A stretch of DNA of 64,000 nt. Source: Acinetobacter equi (GTDB lineage: Bacteria; Pseudomonadota; Gammaproteobacteria; Pseudomonadales; Moraxellaceae). Location of the stretch: contig NZ_CP012808.1 in NCBI RefSeq assembly GCF_001307195.1, forward strand, positions 1,674,001 to 1,738,000. Reading direction: 5' to 3'. Shown in pieces: positions 55,106 to 64,000 of the stretch; positions within the stretch are counted from its first letter, which is position 1, and each line of letters opens with the position of its first letter. The position numbers were made by a program, and so were the translations under genes. The notes beneath the pieces were generated by a model. It ran no database searches and was not told the DNA's origin. It worked only from the letters and a program-made list of their open reading frames with translations.

Positions 55106-56425
55106 TTATTCTTCTTCTTTATAAGTGGGTTGTTCTGAAGATAAACGTGTAACAAGTAGCTGATCAATTTTGAAATGATCTACATCTACAACTTCAAATT
55201 TATAATCACCAAAGACAACAGTATCAGCAGGGCGTGGAATTTTTCTTAGACGATACATCATAAAACCAGCTAAAGTTTCATAGCTTTCTTCGTCCGGCAT
55301 TTCATCAATTTCAAGTGCATGTTTCATATCTTCAATTGGTGTACTGCCTTCAATGAGCCAAGAATTATTATCACGTTTAATGATTTGTTGATCTTCTTCT
55401 ATTGGAGTAACCCAATCACCCATCACCGTAATCATAATGTCAGAAAGCGTAATGACACCAACAACTAATGCATATTCATTAATGACAACAGCAAATTTTT
55501 CTTTGCTTGAACGAAAGCGATCAAGTAATTCAGATAATGTAAGTGTATCTGGAATAATTAAAACATTGCGAATAGTTGATTCATTTAATTGTAATAATGA
55601 TTGATTATTTAAAATACGAACTAAAATGTCTTTGGCATCTACATAACCAATGACATCATCAATATTTTTGCTACAAACTAAAAATTTTGAATATGGATAT
55701 TCTGCAAGTTTTTGACGAATACTGGCTTCTGATTCATTTAATGTAAAATAAACGACATTTTCACGCGTAGTCATACTTGAAGGAACATTTCGCTCCTCTA
55801 ATTCAAATACATTTTCAATAAAATGATGTTCTTGCTTTTGTAAAACACCCGCTTGTGCACCTGCATCCATTACTGCTGAAATATCATCAAAAGTAATGTT
55901 GTCATCACGTTTTGTATTAACTTTAAATAGTTTAAAAATTAAGTTGGCAATTGCGTTAATAAAAAGTGCAAGTGGACGACAAAATATAATAAATATTTGA
56001 ATAGGATTAATAACTGCAATTGCAATTTTTTCTGGTGCAATCATTGCCAAACGCTTTGGCATTAAATCTGCGAAAAGAATAAAAAGTGATGTCACCAAAG
56101 TAAAGGAAAGTGCGAAACCAATAGACTGAGTCCAAGGGCCATCATAAAAACGATCGACTAAAGTTACAAAATAGGGGCGAAAGGCCGCTTCACCTAAAAT
56201 CCCGCCTAAAATGGCAATAGCATTCATGCCAATTTGAGATGCTGCAAAAAAGTCAGCAGAATTAACTTGAAGGTCTAATACTTTTTGTGCTCGCTCTTCT
56301 CCAGACTCGGCAAGTATTTTGAGTTTGACTTTACGAGCACCAGCGAGAGCAATTTCAGTTAAAGATAAAAAACCGCCGCCAATAATTAATAATATAATAA
56401 TGACGATATTTTGAAAAAGGCTCAC
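55106..56425 (-). CDS. CNNM/CorC-HlyC type membrane protein with CBS domains
   Basis: A 439-aa protein starting with GTG 56425 behind an AGGTGG ribosome site. An N-terminal DUF21 membrane region (about 4 helices, residues 1-190) is followed by two CBS domains (around MTTRENVVYFTL and AVVINEYALVVGVITLSD) and a CorC/HlyC tail (residues about 350-430). Family members affect Mg2+/Co2+ transport or membrane ion handling. Despite old 'hemolysin' labels, no toxin function is implied. Confidence 0.9.
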   Translation of the reverse strand: MSLFQNIVIIILLIIGGGFLSLTEIALAGARKVKLKILAESGEERAQKVLDLQVNSADFFAASQIGMNAIAILGGILGEAAFRPYFVTLVDRFYDGPWTQSIGFALSFTLVTSLFILFADLMPKRLAMIAPEKIAIAVINPIQIFIIFCRPLALFINAIANLIFKLFKVNTKRDDNITFDDISAVMDAGAQAGVLQKQEHHFIENVFELEERNVPSSMTTRENVVYFTLNESEASIRQKLAEYPYSKFLVCSKNIDDVIGYVDAKDILVRILNNQSLLQLNESTIRNVLIIPDTLTLSELLDRFRSSKEKFAVVINEYALVVGVITLSDIMITVMGDWVTPIEEDQQIIKRDNNSWLIEGSTPIEDMKHALEIDEMPDEESYETLAGFMMYRLRKIPRPADTVVFGDYKFEVVDVDHFKIDQLLVTRLSSEQPTYKEEE

Positions 56426-56545
56426 GAATCCACCTGTGGATTTATCATTTTATTAAATACTTTTAAAACAAATAACTTGAGGAAGCAAATGGTTTCCACA
56501 AGTTATTGTATTGGAATAAATTATAAAAATTAAGTAAATTTGGAA

Positions 56546-57535
56546 TTAGAAATGTGAAATTTGAGAGTTGTTGAGTAAGAACTCTCGATTTTCTTCTTCA
56601 ATCATTTGACGTGCAACATATAAAATAAGTTGACGTAACCAACGATGCGCTGGATGATGATGTAATAAAGGGCACCATGCCATTTTTAATTCAAATTCAG
56701 GAATATAAAATGGCGGATCTTTAATGAGTAAGTTTTGACTCTGTGCTTGCAAGCGTGCAATTCGGCTTGGCAGTGTTGCGATTAAATCAACATTGGATGC
56801 CAATAAAGCAGGCATTTGGTAGTGACGAGTAAAAACAGAAATTTTACGTTTTTGACCAATACGTTCGAGTGCTTGATCAATCCAACCAAGACCTGCTTGT
56901 TTTTCAGGATTAACACCAAAACCAACACCCATACCTGTTTTAGAAACCCAAATATGTTGTGCATCTAAATAACTTTTTAAATTTAGGTTTGGAGCAGCAG
57001 GGTGTTTACTATTAAGTAAACAAGAAAAACTATCTCGCCATACTAAAACTTGATGAAAACTCTGAGGAATTTCATTAAAACGATTAATTGCTAAATCGAC
57101 TTTCCCTTGTTCCATATCTCGGTAAGAAACATCACTAGGCGTTAAAAAGTCGAGTACAACATTTGGTGCTTCTGAGCGCAATGCTTTAACTAAGCGTGGC
57201 ACTAATGTAGCTTCAGCATAATCAGAAGTCATGATGCGGAAAACGCGATTTGAGGTATATGGACGAAACTCAGTACGTGGCTCTAAAATCATAGATAGAT
57301 CAGCAAGAGCATCGCGAATACGTGGTTGAAGTTCCAAAGCACGTTCTGTTGGCGTCATACCTTCTGATGAGCGAATCAGGAGAGGGTCGTTAAATAGATT
57401 TCGTAATCTACGCAGGATATTACTCATAGCAGGTTGAGTGACACCTAATTGTTCTGCTGCACGAGTTACATTTTTTTCACGTAACAGAACATCTAAATAT
57501 ATCAGTAGATTAAGATCGACACGCTCCAGATTCAT
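56546..57535 (-). CDS. LysR family transcriptional regulator
   Basis: A 329-aa protein. The N-terminal helix-turn-helix (residues about 8-66; VDLNLLIYLDVLLREKNVTRAAEQLGVTQPAMSNILRRLR) is of the NodD/LeuO-like LysR subgroup. The rest is the effector-binding domain. ATG 57535. It is separated from aceA by a 670-bp control region, from which both genes diverge, so aceA control by this protein is possible but unproven. Confidence 0.9.
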   Translation of the reverse strand: MNLERVDLNLLIYLDVLLREKNVTRAAEQLGVTQPAMSNILRRLRNLFNDPLLIRSSEGMTPTERALELQPRIRDALADLSMILEPRTEFRPYTSNRVFRIMTSDYAEATLVPRLVKALRSEAPNVVLDFLTPSDVSYRDMEQGKVDLAINRFNEIPQSFHQVLVWRDSFSCLLNSKHPAAPNLNLKSYLDAQHIWVSKTGMGVGFGVNPEKQAGLGWIDQALERIGQKRKISVFTRHYQMPALLASNVDLIATLPSRIARLQAQSQNLLIKDPPFYIPEFELKMAWCPLLHHHPAHRWLRQLILYVARQMIEEENREFLLNNSQISHF

Positions 57536-58205
57536 AAAATAAATACCGAGAATAAAATTAGTGAATTATTTCAATTATGCCATAAGCAGTTTTGCTTGTG
57601 TAGAAAATACGATGAAAAAAAATGCCTATTTGTAGCATAAAAGTTAATGATATAATGAACTTATGAGATTTTTTGCATATTAAAGTTGATCATATATATA
57701 AATCAAAAATGGAATAAATCTAGATAAGTCTTAATACTTAAAATGAAAATGTAATCATCAATGTAAATGAAAATATGATCATTAAAATAATATAGAGCTT
57801 AATTTTATTTTTCCTAAATTTCATAAATGATGGGATGTAAATTTTCTATTTTATGCTTGCTTGTATTTTCGTCAAAAAATGCTTTTTTTATTTATGAAAA
57901 GTATGTTTCGACTTTAGTATAGTACTTATAAAATATACAAATTGTACTTAATTTGATCGCTTGTTGGTTTTTTAAAATCGATATAAATCAAATATTTGCA
58001 AATTATTATATAAAAAACATTACGACTTTAATCTACGTATTTTTTAAATAAATGATGAAGATTCTTTGGGGATATTGGATTTATTTTTCTACACGCTCTA
58101 ATCTGTATTCATCAAAACGAAATGATCGAAATCTGAACAATTATTTGAGGGTTATGATTCGAATCATTCGTAGGGAAAATCCTAATATTATTACAGGAAA
58201 ATATC
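57536..58205. other. Long divergent control region upstream of aceA
   Basis: 670 bp of A/T-rich DNA between the LysR gene and aceA. The only clear element is a 14-bp perfect palindrome (58154-58167). No ORF is convincing; a small RNA or long leader is possible. Confidence 0.5.
58154..58167. promoter_or_regulatory. 14-bp palindrome upstream of aceA
   Basis: ATGATTCGAATCAT is a perfect dyad 38 bp before the aceA ATG, placed where an operator would lie. A related AATGATCGAAATC sequence lies about 40 bp upstream. Confidence 0.45.
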
Positions 58206-59807
58206 ATGACTACATACCAAACAGCGATTGATGCAATCCGTGAATTAAAAGCAAAATTCGGTAACACTTGGGCAGACATCTCTCCTGAAGATGCTGCGCG
58301 TATGCAACTTCAAAACCGTTTTAAAACAGGTTTGGATATCGCAAAATATACAGCTGCGATTATGCGTCGTGATATGGCTGCTTATGATGCTGATTCTAGC
58401 AAATATACTCAATCATTAGGTTGCTGGCACGGTTTCATAGCACAACAAAAAATGATTGCAAATAAAAAATATTTCGGTACAACTGAACGTCGATATATTT
58501 ATCTTTCTGGTTGGATGGTTGCTGCTCTTCGTTCAGAATTCGGTCCACTTCCTGACCAATCTATGCATGAAAAAACTTCAGTTCCTGCATTGATTGAAGA
58601 AATCTATACATTCTTACGTCAAGCTGATGCAAAAGAATTAAACGATCTTTTCCGTGCACTTAAAAAAGCACAAGAAGCGGGTGATACTGTTAAAGCAGCT
58701 GAAATCACTTCACAAATTGACAATTTCCAAACACATGTTGTGCCAATAATTGCGGATATCGATGCTGGTTTTGGTAATGAAGAAGCAACTTACCTTTTAG
58801 CGAAGAAAATGATCGAAGCAGGTGCATGTGCACTTCAAATCGAAAACCAAGTATCTGATGCTAAACAATGTGGTCATCAAGCAGGTAAAGTAACAGTTCC
58901 ACACGAAGACTTTATTGCGAAAATCCATGCTCTTCGCTATGCATTCTTAGAAATGGGTCTTGATGATGGTATTATTGTTGCACGTACTGACTCTGAAGGT
59001 GCAGATTTAACGCAAAAAATTCCAGTGGTTAAAGAGCCAGGTGACATCGCTTCACAATACATTAGCTACTTAGACACTCAAGAGATTGATATTTCAGAAG
59101 CGCAAGAAGATGAAATCCTAATCAAGCGTGATGGTAAACTTCACCGTCCTAAGCGTTTAGCTTCTGGCTTGTATCAATTCCGTGAAGGTACTCAAATCGA
59201 TCGAGTTGTACTTGACTGTGTAACAAGTCTTCAAAACGGTGCTGATCTTCTTTGGATCGAAACTGCGACTCCAAACGTAGCTGAAATCGCTCACATGGTT
59301 AACCGCGTACGTGAAGTTGTGCCAAATGCGAAACTTGTTTACAACAACTCACCTTCGTTCAACTGGACTTTAAACTTCCGTCAACAGGCGTACGATCGTT
59401 GGGTTGCTGAAGGTAAAGATGTTTCTGCTTATGATCGCGCTAAATTAATGAGCGCTGAGTATGATGCGACTGAATTAGCTGCCGAAGCTGACGAAAAAGT
59501 CCGTACATTCCAAGCAGATGCTGCTCGTGAAGCAGGTGTGTTCCATCACTTGATTACACTTCCAACTTACCACACAGCTGCACTTTCTACGCATGAGCTT
59601 GCTCAAGGTTACTTCGGTTCTGAAGGTATGTTGGCTTATGTTGCTGGTGTACAACGTAAAGAAATCCGCGGTGGTATCGCTTGTGTGAAACATCAAGCAA
59701 TGGCGGGATCAGATATCGGTGATGATCACAAAGAAATCTTCGCTGGTGACAATGCACTTAAAGCTGGTGATGATGCGAAAAATACAATGAACCAATTCTC
59801 TGCATAA
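58206..59807 (+). CDS. aceA: Isocitrate lyase
   Basis: A 533-aa enzyme of the glyoxylate shunt that splits isocitrate into succinate and glyoxylate, needed for growth on acetate and fatty acids. AKQCGHQAGKVTVPH contains the active-site KxCGH-type motif, here K-Q-C-G-H. The length fits the longer isocitrate lyase type known from Pseudomonas aeruginosa, not the ~430-aa E. coli type. Codons are strongly C-biased, indicating high expression. ATG 58206 follows TTACAGGAAAATATC, an AGGA ribosome site. Confidence 0.95.
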   Translation: MTTYQTAIDAIRELKAKFGNTWADISPEDAARMQLQNRFKTGLDIAKYTAAIMRRDMAAYDADSSKYTQSLGCWHGFIAQQKMIANKKYFGTTERRYIYLSGWMVAALRSEFGPLPDQSMHEKTSVPALIEEIYTFLRQADAKELNDLFRALKKAQEAGDTVKAAEITSQIDNFQTHVVPIIADIDAGFGNEEATYLLAKKMIEAGACALQIENQVSDAKQCGHQAGKVTVPHEDFIAKIHALRYAFLEMGLDDGIIVARTDSEGADLTQKIPVVKEPGDIASQYISYLDTQEIDISEAQEDEILIKRDGKLHRPKRLASGLYQFREGTQIDRVVLDCVTSLQNGADLLWIETATPNVAEIAHMVNRVREVVPNAKLVYNNSPSFNWTLNFRQQAYDRWVAEGKDVSAYDRAKLMSAEYDATELAAEADEKVRTFQADAAREAGVFHHLITLPTYHTAALSTHELAQGYFGSEGMLAYVAGVQRKEIRGGIACVKHQAMAGSDIGDDHKEIFAGDNALKAGDDAKNTMNQFSA

Positions 59808-59825
59808 AAACGGTGAGTTGATTAG

Positions 59826-59856
59826 AAAAAACCCTGCAATTGCAGGGTTTTTTCTG
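59826..59856. terminator. Bidirectional terminator after aceA
   Basis: Perfect palindrome AAAAAACCCTGCAA/TTGCAGGGTTTTTT between aceA and the convergent NlpE-like gene. Confidence 0.92.
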
Positions 59857-59878
59857 TGAGTAATGTAAATAAGGAAAA

Positions 59879-60361
59879 TTAGTTTTCTTTAGTTAATTTA
59901 TATTGATCTGCAAGTGGACCAGTAATTGCATCACCAGTTTCAGCGGCACGGAATTCAACATAATTTTCGCCTACAAATAATTTACGATTATCTGCTATAG
60001 AATCTAAAGTAATGATAGATGGATTTTTAGGATCAAATGTAAAAGTTCCCTTAATATCTAATTTTGTATCTACATCTTTAGCACCAATATATTCTTGAGT
60101 AAGCTCATAAGTCTTATTACTTTTGAGTTCAAGTTCTGTTTTAATGCCATCACAGTTAGCACAAGGAATTGTACCTTTGTAATCACCAGCCCAATCTAAT
60201 GAAGTTTCAGCAGTATCACCAGTCGGTGCAATTTCAGATGCTACTGTAGCTGTCATTGGTGCAGATGCTTCCGATGCCACTGGTTGATCTTCTGTTTTTG
60301 GTTTACTACATGCTGCTAAAGAAATAGCTAAGATGCTTAAAATAAGTGCACTTTTTTTCAT
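59879..60361 (-). CDS. NlpE-like lipoprotein (copper resistance/envelope stress)
   Basis: A 160-aa lipoprotein. The signal ends at LAAC (Cys18). A Ser/Ala/Thr-rich linker leads to the NlpE N-domain motif YKGTIPCANCDGIKTELEL with its CxxC, and a following beta-barrel-like part. NlpE in E. coli is a surface-sensing outer-membrane lipoprotein; whether this short form signals is unknown. Confidence 0.85.
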   Translation of the reverse strand: MKKSALILSILAISLAACSKPKTEDQPVASEASAPMTATVASEIAPTGDTAETSLDWAGDYKGTIPCANCDGIKTELELKSNKTYELTQEYIGAKDVDTKLDIKGTFTFDPKNPSIITLDSIADNRKLFVGENYVEFRAAETGDAITGPLADQYKLTKEN

Positions 60362-60554
60362 AATTTCACCAAAATTTAAAATATTAGAAAAGTCGAATTG
60401 CTTTGACTAATTTATCATATAAATATTCGCTGAATATAAATAGAAAATTCATGTAATAAAATCGTGCAACTTTATACACTTTTTAGTAAATATATAGAGC
60501 TATAATATGTGAATATATTCAAACAATTATAACATTAAGTTGATTGTGTTGTAT

Positions 60555-60881
60555 TTATTTTTCACCATTATGTAAACCACCTAAATTTTGGCAAGCTTCT
60601 TTGTAAATTGTAAATTGCTGTTCTATGACTTCTGATAATGGAATATCAAATATTTCATCTCCATTTTTATAATTTTCTATATACTCTTGTGCTTTTTGTT
60701 TTGATCCATACAGTGATCTTTCGTGATAAGACGTAATAGATGTATGCACCATTGCAGAACTTTCAATATTGGCACAACTAAACTGCTCTAATATTTTTTC
60801 TGCTTTTTTTATCTCATTGGAGTTTGAAAACATACAGCCACTAAAAAGGGTTGTACTGAGTAAAACTACATAAAATTTCAT
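60555..60881 (-). CDS. Small putative lipoprotein, 108 aa
   Basis: The signal peptide has a lipobox FSGC (Cys16). The mature part is short and Glu/Lys-rich (EIKKAEKILEQFSCANIESS, then SKQKAQEYIENY) with two further Cys residues, in SCANI and ACQNL, that could pair. No family recognised. It is monocistronic. Confidence 0.65.
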   Translation of the reverse strand: MKFYVVLLSTTLFSGCMFSNSNEIKKAEKILEQFSCANIESSAMVHTSITSYHERSLYGSKQKAQEYIENYKNGDEIFDIPLSEVIEQQFTIYKEACQNLGGLHNGEK

Positions 60882-61005
60882 GAGATGTGGAGTAATTTCT
60901 AGAGGTGATGCATCTATTGTATAAATATTTATGCATCACATTTCATCTCATATCAGTTAATTGATTAAAAAATAAGTAAATAGAAAGAATTACTTATTTT
61001 AAAAA

Positions 61006-61767
61006 TTAACCTTTAACAAGTCCACCATCGACAATTAGATTTTGTCCCGTAATTGCATGAGAATATGGGGATAAAAAGATCATCATTGCTGAAGAAAATT
61101 CTTCAGGTGTTATCACTCTTTTTAAGGGTGTTGAAGATGCAATAAGATCAAAAACAAAATCTGGAGTTGCTTTACTGGCATCTGTTGTTTGTAGCAATCC
61201 ACCTGAGAGCATATTGACGTTAATTCCATATTGCCCTAAATCCTGAGATGCAGTCCGTGTAAATGCCAATAATGCTGCTTTTGCTGCGGTATAGTCGTGA
61301 TATGGTACAACAGGATTTTGTACAAGATTGGTTCCAACATTAATAATACGACCAAATTGTGCTTTTTTCATATCTTCTAAACCAGCTTGCGTCGTATTTA
61401 GAGCAGCTAAAACTGAACCATTAAATTGTGATGTCATTGTTTGTGTGGTGAGATCTTCAATTTTTGGTCGAGCATCACCATTAAATTCAAAGTGAATTAA
61501 TGCATTGTTAATAATTGAAGTAATTGCAGAGCCAAAATATTCCTTAGCGGCATTAAACATAACTTTGACTTGATCTTTATTGGTGACATCAGCTTGATAG
61601 GTGAAGACCTGCTTAGGATACTGTTTTGCTAGCTTTTTTGCTTGAGTCTCACTGGAAAAGTAATTTACAACAACACGAGCACCTTCAGAAATTAAAGTTT
61701 GTGTAATTGCTAAGCCTAATCCACGTGCACCACCAGTCACGAGAACAATTTGATCACGAATTTGCAT
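61006..61767 (-). CDS. Short-chain dehydrogenase/reductase
   Basis: About 253 aa from ATG 61767. The cofactor motif VLVTGGARGLGLAI, an SIINNALIHFE stretch (NNA), the active-site Tyr-Lys in YHDYTAAKAALLAF and INVNMLSGGLLQTT near the C-terminus define a classical SDR (FabG-like). The conserved Ser before the Tyr motif is not obvious in the usual place. The open frame extends upstream to 61938, but that part overlaps the divergent ureD and is not SDR-like. Confidence 0.87.
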   Translation of the reverse strand: MQIRDQIVLVTGGARGLGLAITQTLISEGARVVVNYFSSETQAKKLAKQYPKQVFTYQADVTNKDQVKVMFNAAKEYFGSAITSIINNALIHFEFNGDARPKIEDLTTQTMTSQFNGSVLAALNTTQAGLEDMKKAQFGRIINVGTNLVQNPVVPYHDYTAAKAALLAFTRTASQDLGQYGINVNMLSGGLLQTTDASKATPDFVFDLIASSTPLKRVITPEEFSSAMMIFLSPYSHAITGQNLIVDGGLVKG

Positions 61768-61893
61768 GTAATAGATCTTAAAACTGAAATAATGAAAACA
61801 TAGCAAGCTTTCGTAAAATGCCAAAGTAAAATTTATGTAAAAAAGTGGTGCAGTTTTTGCTTTATTCACCAAGAGATAGAAAATGATCAGTGA

Positions 61894-62778
61894 ATGATGA
61901 AATTGAACCAAGCCTTTAATGACTATGATCGCATTCATCCTAAATATTGGTTTGCAAAATTAGAAATGGGCTTTATTGGTGAAAAAAATCGCACCATTTT
62001 AGCGCACAGGAAACACTTTGGTCCTGTTCGGGTGCAGAAGATGCTTTGGCCTGAAAAGACAGGGGTATGCCACGCAATTATTGTTCATCCACCTGCGGGG
62101 ATCGCAGGAGGTGATCATCTTACATTTATTATGTGTGCAGAGCAGCAGGCACATGCTTTAGTGACAACACCTGGGGCAGGGAAGTGGTACAAAACAAATC
62201 AAAAGCAAGCCTTTCAACATATTGATATTACAGTGAAAGATACTTCAGTGTTTGAATGGCTTCCACAAGAAACAATGCTCTTTAATGGTGCGAATGCAAA
62301 TTCAGAAATGACTATATCACTAGACCAGCAAGCAAGTTTTATTGGTTGGGATATGTTTGTGATTGGTCGGCAAGCCCGAGAAGAGTATTTTTCTGAAGGA
62401 AAGTATCAGAATAAGTTTCAGTTATTTCAGAATAATAAATTGTTAGTGACTGATTTTTTAAGGTTTGAAGGAAATGATCGCTGGTTAACATCTTGTTTGG
62501 GAATGAATGGCTGTGCTGTCATGGCAAGTTTTTGGGCAGTACCACCTGAAAAATTTAGATCTAAATTTTTTTTAGATCAACATGTTGATCAAATTCGTGA
62601 ACTCATTATGCGAATGAATATTAATGTGACATTGACCTTGCTAGATACAGTCGTTTCAGCACGTTATTTAGGTAATGATGTCAGAGAATGTCATGATGCA
62701 TTTGCCGCAATTCGAGCGAAATTACGTCATTATTGGTTTAATTTAGAAGAAGAATTTCCAAGAATTTGGAGGACATAA
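61894..62778 (+). CDS. ureD: Urease accessory protein UreD
   Basis: A 294-aa urease metallochaperone partner which, with UreF and UreG, delivers nickel to urease. [17 protein letters not shown] and [12 protein letters not shown] are family signatures, then [11 protein letters not shown] and [17 protein letters not shown] 61894 or 61897. First of ureDABC; a 193-bp spacer precedes ureA. Confidence 0.94.
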   Translation: MMKLNQAFNDYDRIHPKYWFAKLEMGFIGEKNRTILAHRKHFGPVRVQKMLWPEKTGVCHAIIVHPPAGIAGGDHLTFIMCAEQQAHALVTTPGAGKWYKTNQKQAFQHIDITVKDTSVFEWLPQETMLFNGANANSEMTISLDQQASFIGWDMFVIGRQAREEYFSEGKYQNKFQLFQNNKLLVTDFLRFEGNDRWLTSCLGMNGCAVMASFWAVPPEKFRSKFFLDQHVDQIRELIMRMNINVTLTLLDTVVSARYLGNDVRECHDAFAAIRAKLRHYWFNLEEEFPRIWRT

Positions 62779-62971
62779 TGATGCTTCCTATCTAGGTCTT
62801 CTCTCTAAAATAGGAGAGGGAAATACCTGTTGATTAGAGAAGATTTTCTGGGGATCTCTACAGTCCTTTATTTCTTTAGTTTTGTTTTAAAGTATTGCTT
62901 TAAAACTCACTTAGAGATGATTTGAGTAAATATTTTGCATTTAAAAGATTGAATAACTTTAGGAAAGGAAT
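62779..62971. other. Spacer between ureD and ureA
   Basis: 193 bp with short inverted CTCTC/GAGAG-like pairs (62793-62850) loosely like the cysD-cysN spacer element. No gene. Confidence 0.4.
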
Positions 62972-63274
62972 ATGGAACTTAATCCAACTGAAAAAGATAA
63001 ATTACTTATTTTTACAGCAGGTTTAGTGGCTGAGCGTCGCAAAGCACGGGGTCTTAAGCTGAACTATCCTGAAGCAATTGCATTTATTTCGGCTGCACTA
63101 CTAGAAGGTGCTCGTGATGGGATGACGGTGAGTGAACTGATGCATTATGGAACGACATTATTAAAACGAGAAGATGTGATGGATGGTATACCTGAAATGA
63201 TTGCTGAAGTTCAAGTGGAAGCGACTTTTCCTGATGGTTCAAAACTTGTCACTGTTCATCAACCGATTGTGTAG
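62972..63274 (+). CDS. ureA: Urease gamma subunit
   Basis: 100 aa; starts [23 protein letters not shown] and contains [24 protein letters not shown], the invariant family pattern. Structural subunit of nickel urease. AGGAAAGGAA ribosome site. ureB follows by 9 bp. Confidence 0.97.
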   Translation: MELNPTEKDKLLIFTAGLVAERRKARGLKLNYPEAIAFISAALLEGARDGMTVSELMHYGTTLLKREDVMDGIPEMIAEVQVEATFPDGSKLVTVHQPIV

Positions 63275-63283
63275 GAGTAGCAT

Positions 63284-63592
63284 ATGATTCCTGGAGAGGT
63301 ACTTACCCCGAATTTAGATATTGAAATGAATGTTGGTCGTAAAACTTTAAAAATGATGGTAAGTAATCTTGGTGATCGACCGATTCAAGTGGGATCTCAT
63401 TTTCATTTTTATGAGGCAAATGATGCTTTGCAATTTGATCGGGAGGCAGCAAAAGGATTCCGTTTAAATATTGCCGCAGGGACAGCTGTTCGTTTTGAAC
63501 CTGGTCAAAGTCGTAATATTGAATTGGTTGAATTGGTTGGGAAACGTGAAGTATATGGGTTTGCTGGTCGCATAATGGGTAAGTTGGACTAA
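63284..63592 (+). CDS. ureB: Urease beta subunit
   Basis: 102 aa; [31 protein letters not shown] and [13 protein letters not shown] are the family motifs. Structural subunit; ureC follows by 12 bp. Confidence 0.97.
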   Translation: MIPGEVLTPNLDIEMNVGRKTLKMMVSNLGDRPIQVGSHFHFYEANDALQFDREAAKGFRLNIAAGTAVRFEPGQSRNIELVELVGKREVYGFAGRIMGKLD

Positions 63593-63604
63593 GGAAGAAA
63601 TAAA

Positions 63605-64000
63605 ATGAAAATGTCACGCCGTGCATATGCAGAAATGTTTGGTCCAACAGTTGGTGACCGAGTTAGATTAGCAGATACAGAACTTTTTATTGAGGTTGAA
63701 CAGGATTTAACAACGTATGGTGAAGAAGTTAAATTTGGTGGTGGTAAGGTCATTCGTGATGGAATGGGACAGTCACAATTACTTGCAGATGAAGTAGCAG
63801 ATACAGTAATTACCAATGCGTTAATTGTTGATTGGTGGGGAATTATTAAAGCCGATGTTGGGGTGAAAAATGGGAGAATTTGGAAAATTGGTAAAGCTGG
63901 AAATCCTGATATTCAACCCAATATCACAATTCCATTGGGTGCTGCAACTGAAGTAATTGCTGGAGAAGGGCAAATTTTAACGGCAGGTGGTGTTGATACA
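63605..64000 (+). CDS. ureC: Urease alpha (catalytic) subunit, N-terminal part
   Basis: The first 132 codons are present before the window ends. [20 protein letters not shown] and [13 protein letters not shown] match UreC. ATG 63605 has an AAGGA ribosome site; ATG 63611 is an alternative. The catalytic nickel-binding His residues lie beyond the window. Confidence 0.96.
   Translation, partial: MKMSRRAYAEMFGPTVGDRVRLADTELFIEVEQDLTTYGEEVKFGGGKVIRDGMGQSQLLADEVADTVITNALIVDWWGIIKADVGVKNGRIWKIGKAGNPDIQPNITIPLGAATEVIAGEGQILTAGGVDT

Noticed and set aside
61768-61938. Long N-terminal extension of the SDR enzyme
   Set aside because: It overlaps divergent ureD and does not look like an SDR; the cofactor motif begins right after ATG 61767.

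Overview
The window looks like chromosomal DNA of an Acinetobacter species. Supporting signs are the low G+C content, a strong preference for A/T-ending codons, gene sets typical of the genus (trpGDC, yqiJ-yqiK-type genes, a 533-residue isocitrate lyase, ureDABC order) and transposases of the types common in that genus. I cannot assign the species from sequence alone.

Layout. 1-12 kb is housekeeping: the end of a PnuC-type transporter, a peptide deformylase paralogue broken by a stop codon, a frameshifted MFS transporter, a pirin, an L,D-transpeptidase, hemE, a DUF817 membrane protein, a cupin, folE, an Smr protein and trpGDC. 12.4-24.3 kb is a type VI secretion (T6SS) effector island: vgrG, a DUF2169 adaptor gene, a 1693-residue PAAR-like/RHS effector with a C-terminal toxin, its candidate immunity gene, a second 'orphan' RHS tip (a 945-bp direct repeat of the first, apparently exact) with a different toxin and immunity gene, an IS1-family element with an internal stop, and a decayed third RHS fragment. 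24.3-34 kb holds glnA (with a readable sigma-54 promoter and NtrC-like sites), an IS5-family element that truncates a polysaccharide deacetylase gene, ubiC-ubiA, a DUF2726 protein, tRNA-Asn, apt, a small alpha/beta hydrolase and lysS. 34-41.5 kb is a chaperone-usher fimbrial operon whose gene order resembles pap, preceded by a perfect CRP/Vfr-type box. 42-64 kb holds yqiK/yqiJ-type genes, cysD-cysN, a sterol-desaturase-like hydroxylase, a padR-DUF2798 pair with an 18-bp palindrome, a lipoprotein nucleosidase, a quinone oxidoreductase, a citrate transporter, a CBS-domain membrane protein, a LysR regulator, aceA, an NlpE-like lipoprotein, an SDR enzyme and the start of the urease operon (ureDABC; ureC runs off the end).

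How genes work together. VgrG, the DUF2169 protein and the RHS effector form one delivery module: spike, loading factor, and tip plus cargo. The downstream orphan tip is arranged so that homologous recombination could replace toxin 1/immunity 1 by toxin 2/immunity 2, but its toxin frame is currently shifted. The fimbrial operon contains everything needed for one pilus (major pilin, three other pilins, usher, chaperone, two-domain adhesin). cysDN activate sulfate, trpGDC serve tryptophan synthesis, ubiCA start ubiquinone synthesis and ureDABC serve nitrogen release.

Genome decay is a theme: there are four to five broken genes (def paralogue, MFS, orphan RHS toxin, IS1 transposase, deacetylase) plus an unidentified remnant at 41.8-42.0 kb. 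The most interesting system is the RHS toxin-switching locus, whose two toxin domains and two immunity proteins I cannot assign to known families with confidence.
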